DNA from: Arthrobacter sp. Leaf337
GTDB taxonomy: Bacteria; Actinomycetota; Actinomycetes; Actinomycetales; Micrococcaceae
DNA: 64,000 nt
Reading direction: 5' to 3'
Assembly: GCF_001423745.1 (NCBI RefSeq)
Contig: NZ_LMPC01000001.1
Location: 373,923-437,922, forward strand
The position numbers and the translations under genes are program-made. Of this stretch, positions 16,729 through 26,020 are shown in pieces. How positions within the stretch are numbered: the stretch's first letter is position 1; every line of letters begins with the position of its first letter. Under the pieces are notes generated by a model. That model did no database searches and was not told the origin of the DNA. It saw only the letters and a list, made by a program, of their open reading frames with translations.

Positions 16729-19700
16729 TCAGTAACCTGCTTTCCGCGAAGGCAAAGGGGACAGACCTCCGGCAGCCGGCAGCCGTGGCCACCATGGCCG
16801 GACTTGGCCGGATCGTGGCGGGCTTCAAAAACGCTGCCGGACATAAGCCGTGCGGCCTCGTTCACCATGTCGAGGGCCCAGTTGTTGTCGGAGCTGTCCA
16901 GCGGCTCCTGGACCTGGATACCAGGGCCCTTGTTGCTCGTGCCAAGCTGGGCAAGCACGGCCCCGCCCGGCTGAACGTCGCCCGGTTGAAGCGCCACCGG
17001 TTGAACGTCAGCGGCCGCTGTGCCGGGTTCCATGAATCCGCCGGCCAGTACCGCGGCCTGGTAGGAACCCAGCTGTGGATGGCGCGCGAGATCAGCTTTC
17101 GACGGCTGGCGCTTGCCGGTCTTGAGGTCAACGATCACCAGCCGCCCTTCGGAGTCGATTTCCAGCCGGTCAACTTGTCCGCGGAGAACGGCGGACCTGG
17201 TCTCAGGGTCGGCGGCTGTTCCCGGCAGTCCCGGCTGCGGCACGTCCACGATGTCCGCCAGTTTCACTTCGAAGTCCCGTTCGGCACCGACAAGGCTCCT
17301 GCCTTCACTGCGCATGACCAGGATGTATTGGGCCAGTTTCCGGACCATGCCCTCGGCGCGCTGAAAATCCAGCTTGCCTTCCCAGTTGTCCTTCATGCCC
17401 AGCGCGGGCCATCGCCGGACGAGCTCCGCAACGTATTCCGATCCCGAAGAATCCGGCAGGTCCTGTGCGATGGCGTGGACCAGCGTGCCCAGGCTCCTGG
17501 CAAAGTCGGTGGCGGCTTCTCCGCCGGCAGCCTGGATGAACCAGTCAAGCGGAGACTTTTGGACCGTCTCCACCTTGGACGGCGAGACGAACACTGTTCC
17601 TCCGGCCGGAACAATCCGTTCCGCCGAAGACAGCGGCGCGAGCCCCCACCAGGAGTCGGGATCGGCGCCGGGCACGGATGGCTCCGCCACCGCCAGCCGC
17701 GCAAGGACCCTGACGGCTTCGAGGGATTCGGCGGCGGACCTCCCGTCCAGTTGCGCGTGCTGCCGAAGTTCGGCCACGAGGGCACGGAGGGTCATGGGCC
17801 GTTCCACCGGGGTGAATGTCCGCCGATCCTGCCCGGGACGCAGCGGCGCCACGTAGTCGAGGAAGGACGAGGGCTGTTCGTCCTCTGACGACACAGCCGT
17901 GCAGATGAGCACGTCCCGTGCCCGGGAGACTGCCGTGGAGAAGCTGCGGAGTTCGTCGTACCGGATTTCCCGCAGCCTGCTGATGGGCCCCAACTGCAGG
18001 GCGTGTTCCACCCCGTGTTCAACGGCGTCAGCGAAGAGCGTGCTGCCCAGGAGCTCTCCGCGGAGCCTGGTGTTGGGCCACACTCCTTCCTGCAGGCCGG
18101 AAATAATGACGACGGGCCATTCACGTCCGGCAGCACTCGCCGGCGTCATGAGTTCCACGGCGTCTTCCAGCTGCGCCCGGGCTGCCAGGGTGTCCATGGG
18201 CAGCTCCTGGCTGAGCAGATACTCCAGGAACTGATCCGGGCCTGACCCTGGCAACTGGTCTACATAGCGTTCGGCGGTGTGGAACAGGGCCATCATGGCG
18301 TCAAGGTCGCGGTCTGCCCTGGCCCCCGCTGCGCCGCCGGCCAGTGCCGCGTCAGTCCAGCGTGCGGCGAGCCCGGTGGAGTTCCAGAGCGCCCAAAGCA
18401 CCGTTTCGGCGTTGCCGCCCGGGGCCCGGGCCGCCAGGCGCCCGGCTTCGATCATGCGCGCGACACGGCGGGCAGAGCGGCCTTCGATACCAGTGGTGGC
18501 CAGCGCGCCGGGTTCCAGCAGCGACTCGACGAGCAGGGCATCACTGGTGCGGCCTCCCCCGCCAAGGATCTCCTCTCGGCGCAGGGACTGGCGCAGGCGG
18601 CGCAACTCGATGGAAGTCGCTCCGCCGATCCGGGACGTCAGCAGCGCCACAGCCGATTCCGGGGTCAGCGCCGCAGGATCCAGCGCCACCGCATAGGCAT
18701 CAAGCAGCGGCCGGACTGCGACTTCGTCCCGGACCGCAGATTCGGCCACGGGAACCCGCACGGGAATGCCGTGGCCGGCGAGGTGGCGCTGCAGCTGGTT
18801 CAGCTGCCCGCCGTTCCGCACGATCACCGCGATGTCGCCGAGCTCGCGGCCCTGGTTCAGGTGCGCATCAAGGATGCGCTGCGCAACATAGCGCAGCTCC
18901 TGGACCGGAGACGGAAGGACGTGGCCCTCCACATCGCCCCGGACAGGGGCAACACCGTGGTGCTTGAGGCCATCCTGCTGCTGGCCGCATGCGGCTTCGG
19001 CGCTTTCCAGCCTGCGGGCCGAGCGGCCACCGGCGCGTTGAGAGATGCGTGCCGCCACCTCAAGCCACGCCTGGGCGACGGCGGGAGCGTGGCGGTGTGT
19101 CACCCGGAGCGGGCGTTCCAGGACCGTGTCCCCCGCGGCAGTATCCCGGAGCCCCTCTCCAGGTGCGCCGGCAGGAGCCAGCAGGCGCGGCAATTCAGCC
19201 GTGAGGTCGGGCCTGGCGCCGCGGAATCCCTGGACAACGGTGTCCGGGGACGACGTCACGTAGACATCCTTGCCTGCCGCAATGTCGGCCAGCAGCTCGA
19301 ACACGGCCGGGTTGGCTTCCTGGATGTCGTCCACGAGAATCAGCTGCAGGCGGTCCCGCTCGGCGGCCAGGAATTCGGGGGCGTCCTGGAAGATCTGGCG
19401 TGCGGCCGTGATGATTCCCGCGGGGTCGAAGGCCTCCGGCATGCGCAGGTCCAGTACGTCGCGGTACTCGGCGTACAGCGCGGCGGCAGCGATCCAGTCC
19501 GGACGGTTGCACTGCCCGGCCAGCCGCACCAGGTCATCGGGCGTCCGGCCGGACTCAATGATCCGGTCAAAGAGCTGACGTACCTCGTGGCGGAAGCCAC
19601 GGGTTTCCAGTGCGGCGCCCAGGTCTTCGGGCCAGGGCAGTTCAAGGCCTGGAAGGGCGTGGCCTTCAAGCAGTTCCTTGATGATGAGGTCCTGCTCGGG

Positions 19701-20198
19701 TCCTGACAGGAGCCGCGGCGGTCGCGGCAGCGGAAGGATGCCTTCTGCTTTGGCACGCCGGATCAGATCGAAGGCATACGATGCCCAGGTGCGTGCCGGC
19801 GTCGTGCTGAGGCTGCGGTTGAGCCGGGCCGTGAAGCGGTCTCTGAGGGAGTCGGCTGCGAGGCGGCTCGGCGCCAGCACAAGCATTCTTTCCGGATCCA
19901 CGCCGTCGCGCTCGGCCCGGCGCACGGCAACTTCAATGAGTACGGTGGACTTTCCCGTACCCGGGGCACCCGGTACCAGGACCGGACCGGACCCGTGCGG
20001 GACGTCCACGGCCGCCTGCTGGTCCGGTGACAAAACCGGAACGACGTTGAGGACCTGCTTTGGCGGAAGGAGCCTCAGTCCGGCTGCCGTTCCAGCGGGC
20101 CTGCCGACTGTTATCTGGCCTGTTTGCCCGTCTGCTCGCTGGCCGGACTGGATCCGGAGCCCTGCCTGGATCTCCGGGGAGTCGTTAGTAAGTGTCAC
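16725..20198 (-). CDS. adnA: AdnA subunit of the AdnAB helicase-nuclease
   Basis: An 1157-residue protein with an N-terminal UvrD-like ATPase (Walker A GAPGTGKS, about 77-84) and a C-terminal PD-(D/E)xK nuclease (GQVDRLEID...VDLKTGK). Motif II reads VDDIQE rather than DExQ, in line with the view that the AdnA motor is the lesser of the two. At the extreme C-terminus CX5CX2C is kept (CRLPEVCPLC), but the position of the usual first Fe-S cysteine before PLxWF holds Ser (KSPLDWF). The GTG start overlaps the upstream stop (GTGA). adnA, adnB and the alkyltransferase-like gene form one tightly coupled operon. Confidence 0.9.
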   Translation of the reverse strand: MTLTNDSPEIQAGLRIQSGQRADGQTGQITVGRPAGTAAGLRLLPPKQVLNVVPVLSPDQQAAVDVPHGSGPVLVPGAPGTGKSTVLIEVAVRRAERDGVDPERMLVLAPSRLAADSLRDRFTARLNRSLSTTPARTWASYAFDLIRRAKAEGILPLPRPPRLLSGPEQDLIIKELLEGHALPGLELPWPEDLGAALETRGFRHEVRQLFDRIIESGRTPDDLVRLAGQCNRPDWIAAAALYAEYRDVLDLRMPEAFDPAGIITAARQIFQDAPEFLAAERDRLQLILVDDIQEANPAVFELLADIAAGKDVYVTSSPDTVVQGFRGARPDLTAELPRLLAPAGAPGEGLRDTAAGDTVLERPLRVTHRHAPAVAQAWLEVAARISQRAGGRSARRLESAEAACGQQQDGLKHHGVAPVRGDVEGHVLPSPVQELRYVAQRILDAHLNQGRELGDIAVIVRNGGQLNQLQRHLAGHGIPVRVPVAESAVRDEVAVRPLLDAYAVALDPAALTPESAVALLTSRIGGATSIELRRLRQSLRREEILGGGGRTSDALLVESLLEPGALATTGIEGRSARRVARMIEAGRLAARAPGGNAETVLWALWNSTGLAARWTDAALAGGAAGARADRDLDAMMALFHTAERYVDQLPGSGPDQFLEYLLSQELPMDTLAARAQLEDAVELMTPASAAGREWPVVIISGLQEGVWPNTRLRGELLGSTLFADAVEHGVEHALQLGPISRLREIRYDELRSFSTAVSRARDVLICTAVSSEDEQPSSFLDYVAPLRPGQDRRTFTPVERPMTLRALVAELRQHAQLDGRSAAESLEAVRVLARLAVAEPSVPGADPDSWWGLAPLSSAERIVPAGGTVFVSPSKVETVQKSPLDWFIQAAGGEAATDFARSLGTLVHAIAQDLPDSSGSEYVAELVRRWPALGMKDNWEGKLDFQRAEGMVRKLAQYILVMRSEGRSLVGAERDFEVKLADIVDVPQPGLPGTAADPETRSAVLRGQVDRLEIDSEGRLVIVDLKTGKRQPSKADLARHPQLGSYQAAVLAGGFMEPGTAAADVQPVALQPGDVQPGGAVLAQLGTSNKGPGIQVQEPLDSSDNNWALDMVNEAARLMSGSVFEARHDPAKSGHGGHGCRLPEVCPLCLRGKQVTE

Positions 20199-20611
20199 AC
20201 AGTCATTTCATCATTCGGGGCGGACATTTTATGGAGCCGCCGCTCCAGCCGTTCGGCAATCAGGTCGATGAGGTCGAAGTCACTGTCCAAGGGCGCCCAC
20301 CGCGCCTCCGCAAGGTCCACGCGCCACCGTCCTTCGCCGCTCCGGACGAAGTCCAGGTAGCGGCCCAGGAGCGGGGTTCCTTCCTGGAGGTAGTACGTCA
20401 GGGCCTCGGCCTCGAGCCCCCGCGGTGCTTCACCGCTCGCCCTCAGGACCCGCCACCAGGGGACGGAGCTGCCGTGGTGGCTCATGACCGCGCCCACCTG
20501 CCGCGCACCGCCGGAACCGAGGAGCTCGGATACGTCGCCATACGCCACAACTGATCCCGTAGGGACGAGTTGAACCACGGACAGTACCGCCTCGACATAC
20601 TCCGTGCGCAT
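20195..20611 (-). CDS. Alkyltransferase-like protein (MGMT family without active Cys)
   Basis: A 138-residue protein with the DNA-binding half of O6-alkylguanine transferases (RQVGAVMSHHG..VPWWRVL). The methyl-accepting Cys of PCHRV is replaced: the motif reads PWWRV. Such ATL proteins bind O6-alkylguanine, flip the base and recruit nucleotide-excision repair, but cannot dealkylate. The ATG at 20611 was chosen over a GTG 27 bases upstream because TACGCT sits exactly 6 bases before it (leaderless pattern). It overlaps adnA by four bases, which ties it to double-strand break repair. Confidence 0.88.
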   Translation of the reverse strand: MRTEYVEAVLSVVQLVPTGSVVAYGDVSELLGSGGARQVGAVMSHHGSSVPWWRVLRASGEAPRGLEAEALTYYLQEGTPLLGRYLDFVRSGEGRWRVDLAEARWAPLDSDFDLIDLIAERLERRLHKMSAPNDEMTV

Positions 20612-20617
20612 GAATCC

Positions 20618-20623
20618 AGCGTA
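20618..20623 (-). promoter_or_regulatory. -10 of the ATL-adnA-adnB operon (leaderless)
   Basis: TACGCT on the minus strand ends 6 bases before the ATG at 20611. No Shine-Dalgarno is present. The divergent exonuclease gene begins 125 bases away with the same arrangement. Confidence 0.45.
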
Positions 20624-20724
20624 GCGGTTCCCCGGCACCCGCGAGGCGCCCCGACCGCGAGGCAGCCAGCCCGCCGACGGGCGGCACGCCCGCAGCCTGG
20701 CGCAAAACTGTCAGAGGCAGCAGG

Positions 20725-20730
20725 TAGTTT
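20725..20730 (+). promoter_or_regulatory. -10 of the exonuclease gene (leaderless)
   Basis: TAGTTT ends 6 bases before the ATG at 20737, and no Shine-Dalgarno sequence precedes the start. Confidence 0.45.
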
Positions 20731-20736
20731 TGAAGT

Positions 20737-21495
20737 ATGAGCACTAGGAACACCAGCATCAGCACCACCACTGGCAGCACCACCACCGGCACGTGGGACA
20801 CGCGTCCCCGGGCCGCCTTCGACTTGGAGACCACCGGCCGCAACTCGCGTGCCGCCAGGATCGTCACGGCATCGGTCACCGTGGTGGATGCCGATGGAAG
20901 CGTCATCAAGGAGCATGAGTGGCTCGCGGATCCCGGAATCGAGATCCCCGCCGAAGCCAGCGAGGTGCACGGCGTGACCACCGAACGGGCCCGCCAGGAG
21001 GGACGCCCGGCCGCGGAAGTGACCCGCGAACTCGCCTCGGTGCTGCAGGGATTGTTCGACGACGGTGTCCCGGTTATTGCGTTCAACGCAAGCTATGACT
21101 TCACGGTGCTGGCAGCCGAGTCGGCCCGCTACGGCATTCCGCAACTGGACCGCTTCCCCGTCCTGGATCCCTACATCATGAACAAGCAGGTGGACCGGTA
21201 CCGCAAGGGTAAGAGGACGCTGACAGCACTCTGCGAAGAATACGAGGTCAACCTCGACAACGCCCACACGTCCGCAGCGGACGCCCTCGCGACGCTCCGG
21301 ATGCTGGACGCCATGGCCGGTAAGTTCCCGAAACTCCGGATGGCCGCCGGTCAGCTCCATCAGCTGCAGGTGGGCTGGGCGGCCAGCCAGGCAGCGGACT
21401 TCCAGACGTATCTCCGCAAGACCAAGCCCGCCGCCGTGATCGAAGGCGAATGGCCGGTCCTCCCGCCCGAAGACGCCAGCGGGGGCGACTTCTAA
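20737..21495 (+). CDS. DnaQ-like DEDDh 3'-5' exonuclease
   Basis: A 252-residue stand-alone exonuclease of the Pol III epsilon superfamily. ExoI carries FDLETTG, the central motif is AFNASYDFTVL, and ExoIII is HTSAADALATL, giving the full DEDDh set. The Ser/Thr-rich N-terminus of about 25 residues is probably disordered. It is not fused to other domains, so proofreading, RNA or repair roles are all possible. It is divergent from the ATL-adnAB operon and followed by a terminator. Confidence 0.88.
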   Translation: MSTRNTSISTTTGSTTTGTWDTRPRAAFDLETTGRNSRAARIVTASVTVVDADGSVIKEHEWLADPGIEIPAEASEVHGVTTERARQEGRPAAEVTRELASVLQGLFDDGVPVIAFNASYDFTVLAAESARYGIPQLDRFPVLDPYIMNKQVDRYRKGKRTLTALCEEYEVNLDNAHTSAADALATLRMLDAMAGKFPKLRMAAGQLHQLQVGWAASQAADFQTYLRKTKPAAVIEGEWPVLPPEDASGGDF

Positions 21496-21578
21496 CCGGC
21501 CGTACAAAACCCGGACAAGCCCGGCCCTCCAGGGAAAAGGCCACAGTCTGGGACGAGGATCACAGTTCCCGGCAGGGT

Positions 21579-21612
21579 CACTGGCCGGCGCAGGCGGCCG
21601 GTGCAATTTTTG
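21579..21612 (+). terminator. Rho-independent terminator after the exonuclease gene
   Basis: The stem CACTGGCCG / CGGCCGGTG (one wobble pair) closes a GC-rich 7-base loop and is followed by AATTTTTG. The remainder of the gap to metN (21613-21793) shows no SAM riboswitch or other recognised element. Confidence 0.8.
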
Positions 21613-21793
21613 TCTGTCACAGCACGGCCGCACGAGCAACGCGGCATTGGGGTTGCGTCGGAACTTAATGCGGCAGCAAAGTCAATGCGCCGAAGAAACT
21701 GCGGAAGTGACTCGCCAAGGGCACCGCTGACATAATTAAGTTCAAAAGCGTGCTTGTGCTATGCCCTGCCCGAGGCCAACCTCCTGAGGATAA

Positions 21794-22888
21794 ATGATCA
21801 CAGTTACCGACCTGCGAAAGGTCTACCGCCAGGGGAAGAAGGAAGTGGTGGCCCTCGACGGTGTCACCCTTTCCGTTCCCAAAGGTTCCATTCACGGAAT
21901 CATTGGCCATTCAGGCGCCGGGAAATCGACCCTGGTGCGTTGCCTGACGCTGCTGGATCGTCCGACGTCGGGGTCCGTCAGCATTGACGGCACGGAACTA
22001 AGCTCCGTCAGGGACTCCGAAATCCGTGCTGCCCGGCGCCGCATCGGCATGGTGTTCCAGCATGCGAACCTCATGGACTCCCGCACTGCGGCCGGCAACG
22101 TGGCGCATCCCCTGGAGCTGGTCAAGACGCCGAAGGACAAGATCCGGGCCAAGGTTGCTGACTTGCTGTCCCTCGTGGGCCTGGAAGGGTTTGAAAACGC
22201 CTACCCCTCCCAACTTTCCGGCGGGCAGCGCCAGCGCGTCGGCATCGCCCGGGCACTTGCCGCCGAGCCCGACGTCCTGTTGTGCGATGAGCCCACCTCT
22301 GCCCTGGACCCTGCGACCACTGATGAAATCCTCGACCTGATCCAGGACCTCACAAAGCGTTTGCAGCTCACCGTCCTCATCATCACGCACGAAATGAACG
22401 TCGTGAAGCGTGTCTGCGACTCGGTGTCCCTCCTGTCCAAGGGCCGCATCATCGAGCACGGGGCGCTCAAAGACGTGGCCGGGGATCTCGAGAGCAAGCT
22501 GGCCAAGGCACTCCTGCCGCTCCCGGCCTCAGAGCCCCTTAAGGGTGCGCTGCAGGGCGGACCGGTCCTGGAAATCCTGTTCGCCGGTGACAACGCCAAA
22601 GAACCTGTCCTCACCGGTGTTGCACGGCACTTCGACATCGACCTCAATGTCCTCGCCGGCAGCGTCGAGACGCTGGGCGGCCAGCAGTTCGGGCACCTCC
22701 GTGTGCAGCTCGCCGAGAATGCGGATTACGACGCCGTCCTCGCCTACCTCCACCAGCGCGGAATAGGCGCCAAACTGGCGGGGACGAAAACAACAGCCAG
22801 CGACGCCGTGGATCTTGACGCTGTGGATCTGGATGATGCTGATTTGGATAAAACTCAATTGGGCGACGCGGCGGGAAGGAACTCATGA
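21794..22888 (+). CDS. metN: Methionine ABC transporter ATP-binding protein
   Basis: A 364-residue ATPase energising methionine import. Walker A is GHSGAGKST, signature LSGGQRQRVGIARAL, Walker [15 protein letters not shown]-terminal NIL (ACT-like) domain at about 255-335 is the methionine-sensing domain that trans-inhibits the transporter. The tail beyond about 340 carries an acidic repeat around DAVDLD/DADLD that is not part of the family core. GAGG precedes the ATG. It overlaps metI by four bases (ATGA). Confidence 0.95.
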   Translation: MITVTDLRKVYRQGKKEVVALDGVTLSVPKGSIHGIIGHSGAGKSTLVRCLTLLDRPTSGSVSIDGTELSSVRDSEIRAARRRIGMVFQHANLMDSRTAAGNVAHPLELVKTPKDKIRAKVADLLSLVGLEGFENAYPSQLSGGQRQRVGIARALAAEPDVLLCDEPTSALDPATTDEILDLIQDLTKRLQLTVLIITHEMNVVKRVCDSVSLLSKGRIIEHGALKDVAGDLESKLAKALLPLPASEPLKGALQGGPVLEILFAGDNAKEPVLTGVARHFDIDLNVLAGSVETLGGQQFGHLRVQLAENADYDAVLAYLHQRGIGAKLAGTKTTASDAVDLDAVDLDDADLDKTQLGDAAGRNS

Positions 22889-23556
22889 ACGACATCTTCA
22901 GCAACCCCGTCCTCGCGAAGGCGCTGCCCGAAGCCATCGTTGAAACACTGCAGATGGTCGGAATTTCGGCCTTCTTCACTGTGCTGGTGGGCCTGCCCCT
23001 GGGCGTCTTCCTACACGTCACGGCGCCGGGCGGACTGCGCCCGATGCCCGTCACCAACCGGATTATGAGCGACGTCATCGTCAACATCACCCGGTCCATC
23101 CCGTTCGCCATCCTGATGGTTGCGCTCATTCCGCTGGCCCGCCTGCTGACCGGCACGAGCCTTGGGCCCATTGCGGCGTCAGTCTCGCTGTCCATTGGCA
23201 CCATCCCCTTCTTTGCCCGCCTGGTGGAGACATGCCTCCGGGACGTCCACCATGGCAAGATCGACGCCGCCCAGGTCATGGGTTCCACCAAAATGCAGGT
23301 CATCAACAAGGTGATGCTGCGCGAATCGCTCCCGGCCCTGGTAGCCGCCACAACCACCACCGTGGTCACGCTGGTTGGATACTCGGCCATGGCCGGCCTG
23401 GTGGGCGGCGGCGGACTCGGGAAGCTGGCGTACAACTACGGCTTCCAGCGATTCGATGTCACGGTCATGATCGTCACCATCGTCCTGATCATCGTCCTCG
23501 TTCAGGTCATCCAGCTGGTCGGCGAGCAGATCGCCCGTAGCCTCGACCACCGCTAG
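22885..23556 (+). CDS. metI: Methionine ABC transporter permease
   Basis: A 223-residue inner-membrane protein of the MetI family with about five transmembrane helices. The EAA coupling loop is seen in QVMGSTKMQVINKVMLRESLPAL. It is translationally coupled to metN and followed after about 160 bases by the binding-protein gene, which has its own Shine-Dalgarno sequence (AAAGGAA). Confidence 0.94.
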   Translation: MNDIFSNPVLAKALPEAIVETLQMVGISAFFTVLVGLPLGVFLHVTAPGGLRPMPVTNRIMSDVIVNITRSIPFAILMVALIPLARLLTGTSLGPIAASVSLSIGTIPFFARLVETCLRDVHHGKIDAAQVMGSTKMQVINKVMLRESLPALVAATTTTVVTLVGYSAMAGLVGGGGLGKLAYNYGFQRFDVTVMIVTIVLIIVLVQVIQLVGEQIARSLDHR

Positions 23557-23715
23557 GCCTGCACCACCGCCGGGCCAACACCACCAACCAGCCGTCGTCC
23601 AACGGGCACGGCAATCTTCACCGCAGCAGGTAGCCGCCCGCTGCATCTGTGCCGGAGACGGCGCCGGGCGCAAGCCCGCCGTCGAACTCCCAGCAATTCG
23701 AAAGGAACGCATTCG

Positions 23716-24558
23716 ATGCGTAAATCACTCTCCCTCCTGGCCACCGGTATCGTCACCGCACTGGCCCTGACGGCCTGCGGCGGTTCCTCCAGCCCCAGCG
23801 CCGAAACCACGGCCCTTGACCCGGCCAAGCCCGCCACCCTGACCGTCGGTGCAAGCCCGGTCCCGCAGGCCAAGATCCTGGAATTCCTCAACGAGGACCT
23901 CGCGCCCAAGGCCGGCCTGAAGCTGGACATCAAGGAGATCGAGGACTACCAGACTCCGAACACCGCCCTGAGCGACGGTTCGCTGGACGCCAACTACTAC
24001 CAGCACCTCCCCTGGTACGAAGACCAGGTCAAGACCAAGGGCTACAAGTTCGGCCACGGCGAAGGCGTCCACATCGAGCCTTACGCCGCCTTCTCCGAGA
24101 AGGTCAAGGACATCAAGGACATCAAGGAAGGCGCCAAGGTCGCCATCACCAACGACCCCTCCAACCAGGTCCGGGCGCTGAAGGTCCTCCAGGTTGCCGG
24201 CCTCGTCAAGGACATCAAGGACGATTCCTCGGTGCTGACCCTCACCGACGAGCAGAACCCCAAGAAGCTGAAGTTCTCGGAGAACCAGCCCGAACTCCTG
24301 ATCAACGACCTCAAGGACCCGTCCGTGGACCTGGCCCTGATCAACGGCAACTTCATCCTGAAGGCCGGTCTCAGCACCAAGGACGCCCTCGCCGTGGAGT
24401 CCGTGGAAAACAACCCCTACGCCAACTTCCTGGCCTGGCGTGAAGACTCCAAGGATGACGTCCGCATTAAGAAGCTGGACGAGCTCCTGCACTCCCCCGA
24501 GGTCAAGGCCTTCATCGAAAAGGAATGGCCCAACGGTGACGTGACGGTGGCCTTCTAA
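23716..24558 (+). CDS. metQ: Methionine-binding lipoprotein MetQ
   Basis: A 280-residue substrate-binding protein of the NlpA/MetQ family. The lipoprotein signal (LALTACGG, Cys about residue 21) anchors it in the membrane. The mature domain shows the conserved ANYYQHLPWYE and the NDPSNQVRAL region. It completes metNIQ; GAAAGGAAC lies upstream of the ATG. Confidence 0.94.
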   Translation: MRKSLSLLATGIVTALALTACGGSSSPSAETTALDPAKPATLTVGASPVPQAKILEFLNEDLAPKAGLKLDIKEIEDYQTPNTALSDGSLDANYYQHLPWYEDQVKTKGYKFGHGEGVHIEPYAAFSEKVKDIKDIKEGAKVAITNDPSNQVRALKVLQVAGLVKDIKDDSSVLTLTDEQNPKKLKFSENQPELLINDLKDPSVDLALINGNFILKAGLSTKDALAVESVENNPYANFLAWREDSKDDVRIKKLDELLHSPEVKAFIEKEWPNGDVTVAF

Positions 24559-24583
24559 GCCTTCCGCTTCACAGCATTAGCAA

Positions 24584-24651
24584 GAAATCCCCGCCTCCCG
24601 GACGTTTCCCCTTCGCTTTTAGCGGGGATTCGTCCGGGAGGCGGGGATTTC
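24584..24651. terminator. Bidirectional terminator between metQ and hemL
   Basis: Perfect 21-base arms (24584-24604 and 24631-24651) enclose a 26-base loop between the two convergent genes. A short T-rich tract follows on the plus strand. Confidence 0.85.
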
Positions 24652-24663
24652 TGTTGTGAGCCG

Positions 24664-26007
24664 TTACAGCCCGGCAGGCACCTCTGCCGACGCAGCAGCG
24701 CGGGCCGCCGCAGGGAGCGCCTCGAAGATCCGGTTCATGGCGGCGTCGTCGTGTGCCGCGGACAGGAACCACGCTTCGAAGACCGACGGCGGCAGGTAGA
24801 CGCCGGAGTCCAGCATCGAGTGGAAGAACGGCGCGTAGCGGAACACTTCCTGGCCCTGGGCGTCGCCATAGTTGTGGACGCCCCGGGCCGACGTGCCAAA
24901 GGCCACCGAGAAGAGGTTTCCTGCCCGCTGGATGGAGTGGTCCACGCCGGCGGCGTCCAAGGCCGAGGACAGCGCCCCGGAAAGCTCCAGGGAGCGTGCA
25001 TCGATAAACGAGTAGACCTCGGGGGTGGCGTGGGTCAGTGTGGCAACGCCGGCGGCCATGGCCACCGGGTTTCCGGACAGCGTTCCCGCCTGGTACACGG
25101 GGCCGAGCGGCGCGAGGTAGTCCATGATGTCGGCACGGCCGCCGAGGGCCGCCGTCGGCATGCCGCCGCCGATGACCTTGCCGAAGGTCAGCAGGTCAGG
25201 GCTCCACGGCTCGGCGGCGCCGGCCGCGCCGCCGGTGAGGCCCCAGTAGCCCGAGTAGCCCGTACGGAAGCCGGTCAGGACTTCGTCCACGATGAGCAGG
25301 GCACCGTGGTCGCGGGTGATCCGCGATAGTCCGGCGTTGAACCCCTCGCCGGGCGTGACCACTCCCATGTTGGCCGGAGCCGCCTCCGTGATGACGGCGG
25401 CGATGTTGCTGCCGTGCGCGGCGAACGCGGCCTCCACGGCGGCGAGGTCGTTGTACGGCAGCACCAGGGTTTCGGCGGCGGTGGCCGCGGTGACGCCGGC
25501 GGAACCGGGCAGCGCCAGGGTGGCCACGCCGGATCCGGCCGCGGCAAGGAGTCCGTCGAGGTGGCCGTGGTAGCAGCCGGCAAACTTGATAATCAGGTCG
25601 CGGCCGGTGAAGCCGCGGGCCAGGCGGACGGCGGTCATGGTGGCTTCGGTGCCGGTGGACACCATCCGGACGCGTTCGGCGGCGGGGACGCGTTCCCTGA
25701 CGATCGCGGCAAGGTTGGCTTCGTCCGGGGTGGAGGCACCGAACGAGAGCCCGCGGTCCACGGCGGCGTGGACTGCTTCGAGCACGGCGGGGTGGGCGTG
25801 CCCCAGCAGCGCGGGACCCCAGGAGCACACCAGGTCCACGTACTCGGCACCGTCCGCGTCCGTCAGGTACGGGCCCTTGGCGGACACCATGAACCGCGGA
25901 GTCCCGCCCACGGAACCGAAGGCCCGGACGGGAGAGTTGACGCCGCCCGGCATGAGCTGGCGTGCACGGTCGAAGAGTTCCTCATTGCGAGGCGAGCTGG
26001 AAGTCAT
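24664..26007 (-). CDS. hemL: Glutamate-1-semialdehyde 2,1-aminomutase
   Basis: A 447-residue PLP enzyme converting glutamate-1-semialdehyde to 5-aminolevulinate, the second committed step of C5 tetrapyrrole synthesis. The cofactor Asp lies in [10 protein letters not shown] and the Schiff-base Lys in [14 protein letters not shown] chose the ATG at 26007 with AGGAA upstream; an upstream in-frame reading would run into the neighbouring gene. It is the last gene of the leftward haem series, ending at a strong terminator. Confidence 0.95.
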   Translation of the reverse strand: MTSSSPRNEELFDRARQLMPGGVNSPVRAFGSVGGTPRFMVSAKGPYLTDADGAEYVDLVCSWGPALLGHAHPAVLEAVHAAVDRGLSFGASTPDEANLAAIVRERVPAAERVRMVSTGTEATMTAVRLARGFTGRDLIIKFAGCYHGHLDGLLAAAGSGVATLALPGSAGVTAATAAETLVLPYNDLAAVEAAFAAHGSNIAAVITEAAPANMGVVTPGEGFNAGLSRITRDHGALLIVDEVLTGFRTGYSGYWGLTGGAAGAAEPWSPDLLTFGKVIGGGMPTAALGGRADIMDYLAPLGPVYQAGTLSGNPVAMAAGVATLTHATPEVYSFIDARSLELSGALSSALDAAGVDHSIQRAGNLFSVAFGTSARGVHNYGDAQGQEVFRYAPFFHSMLDSGVYLPPSVFEAWFLSAAHDDAAMNRIFEALPAAARAAASAEVPAGL

Positions 26008-26020
26008 GGTTCCTATTCTT

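Noticed and set aside
14617..16974. 785-codon frame antisense to adnB
   Set aside because: No recognisable motifs; it mirrors the third-position GC bias of adnB and runs past its start into adnA.
21613..21793. SAM riboswitch upstream of metN
   Set aside because: Expected because of the methionine transporter, but none of the conserved SAM riboswitch core sequences is present.
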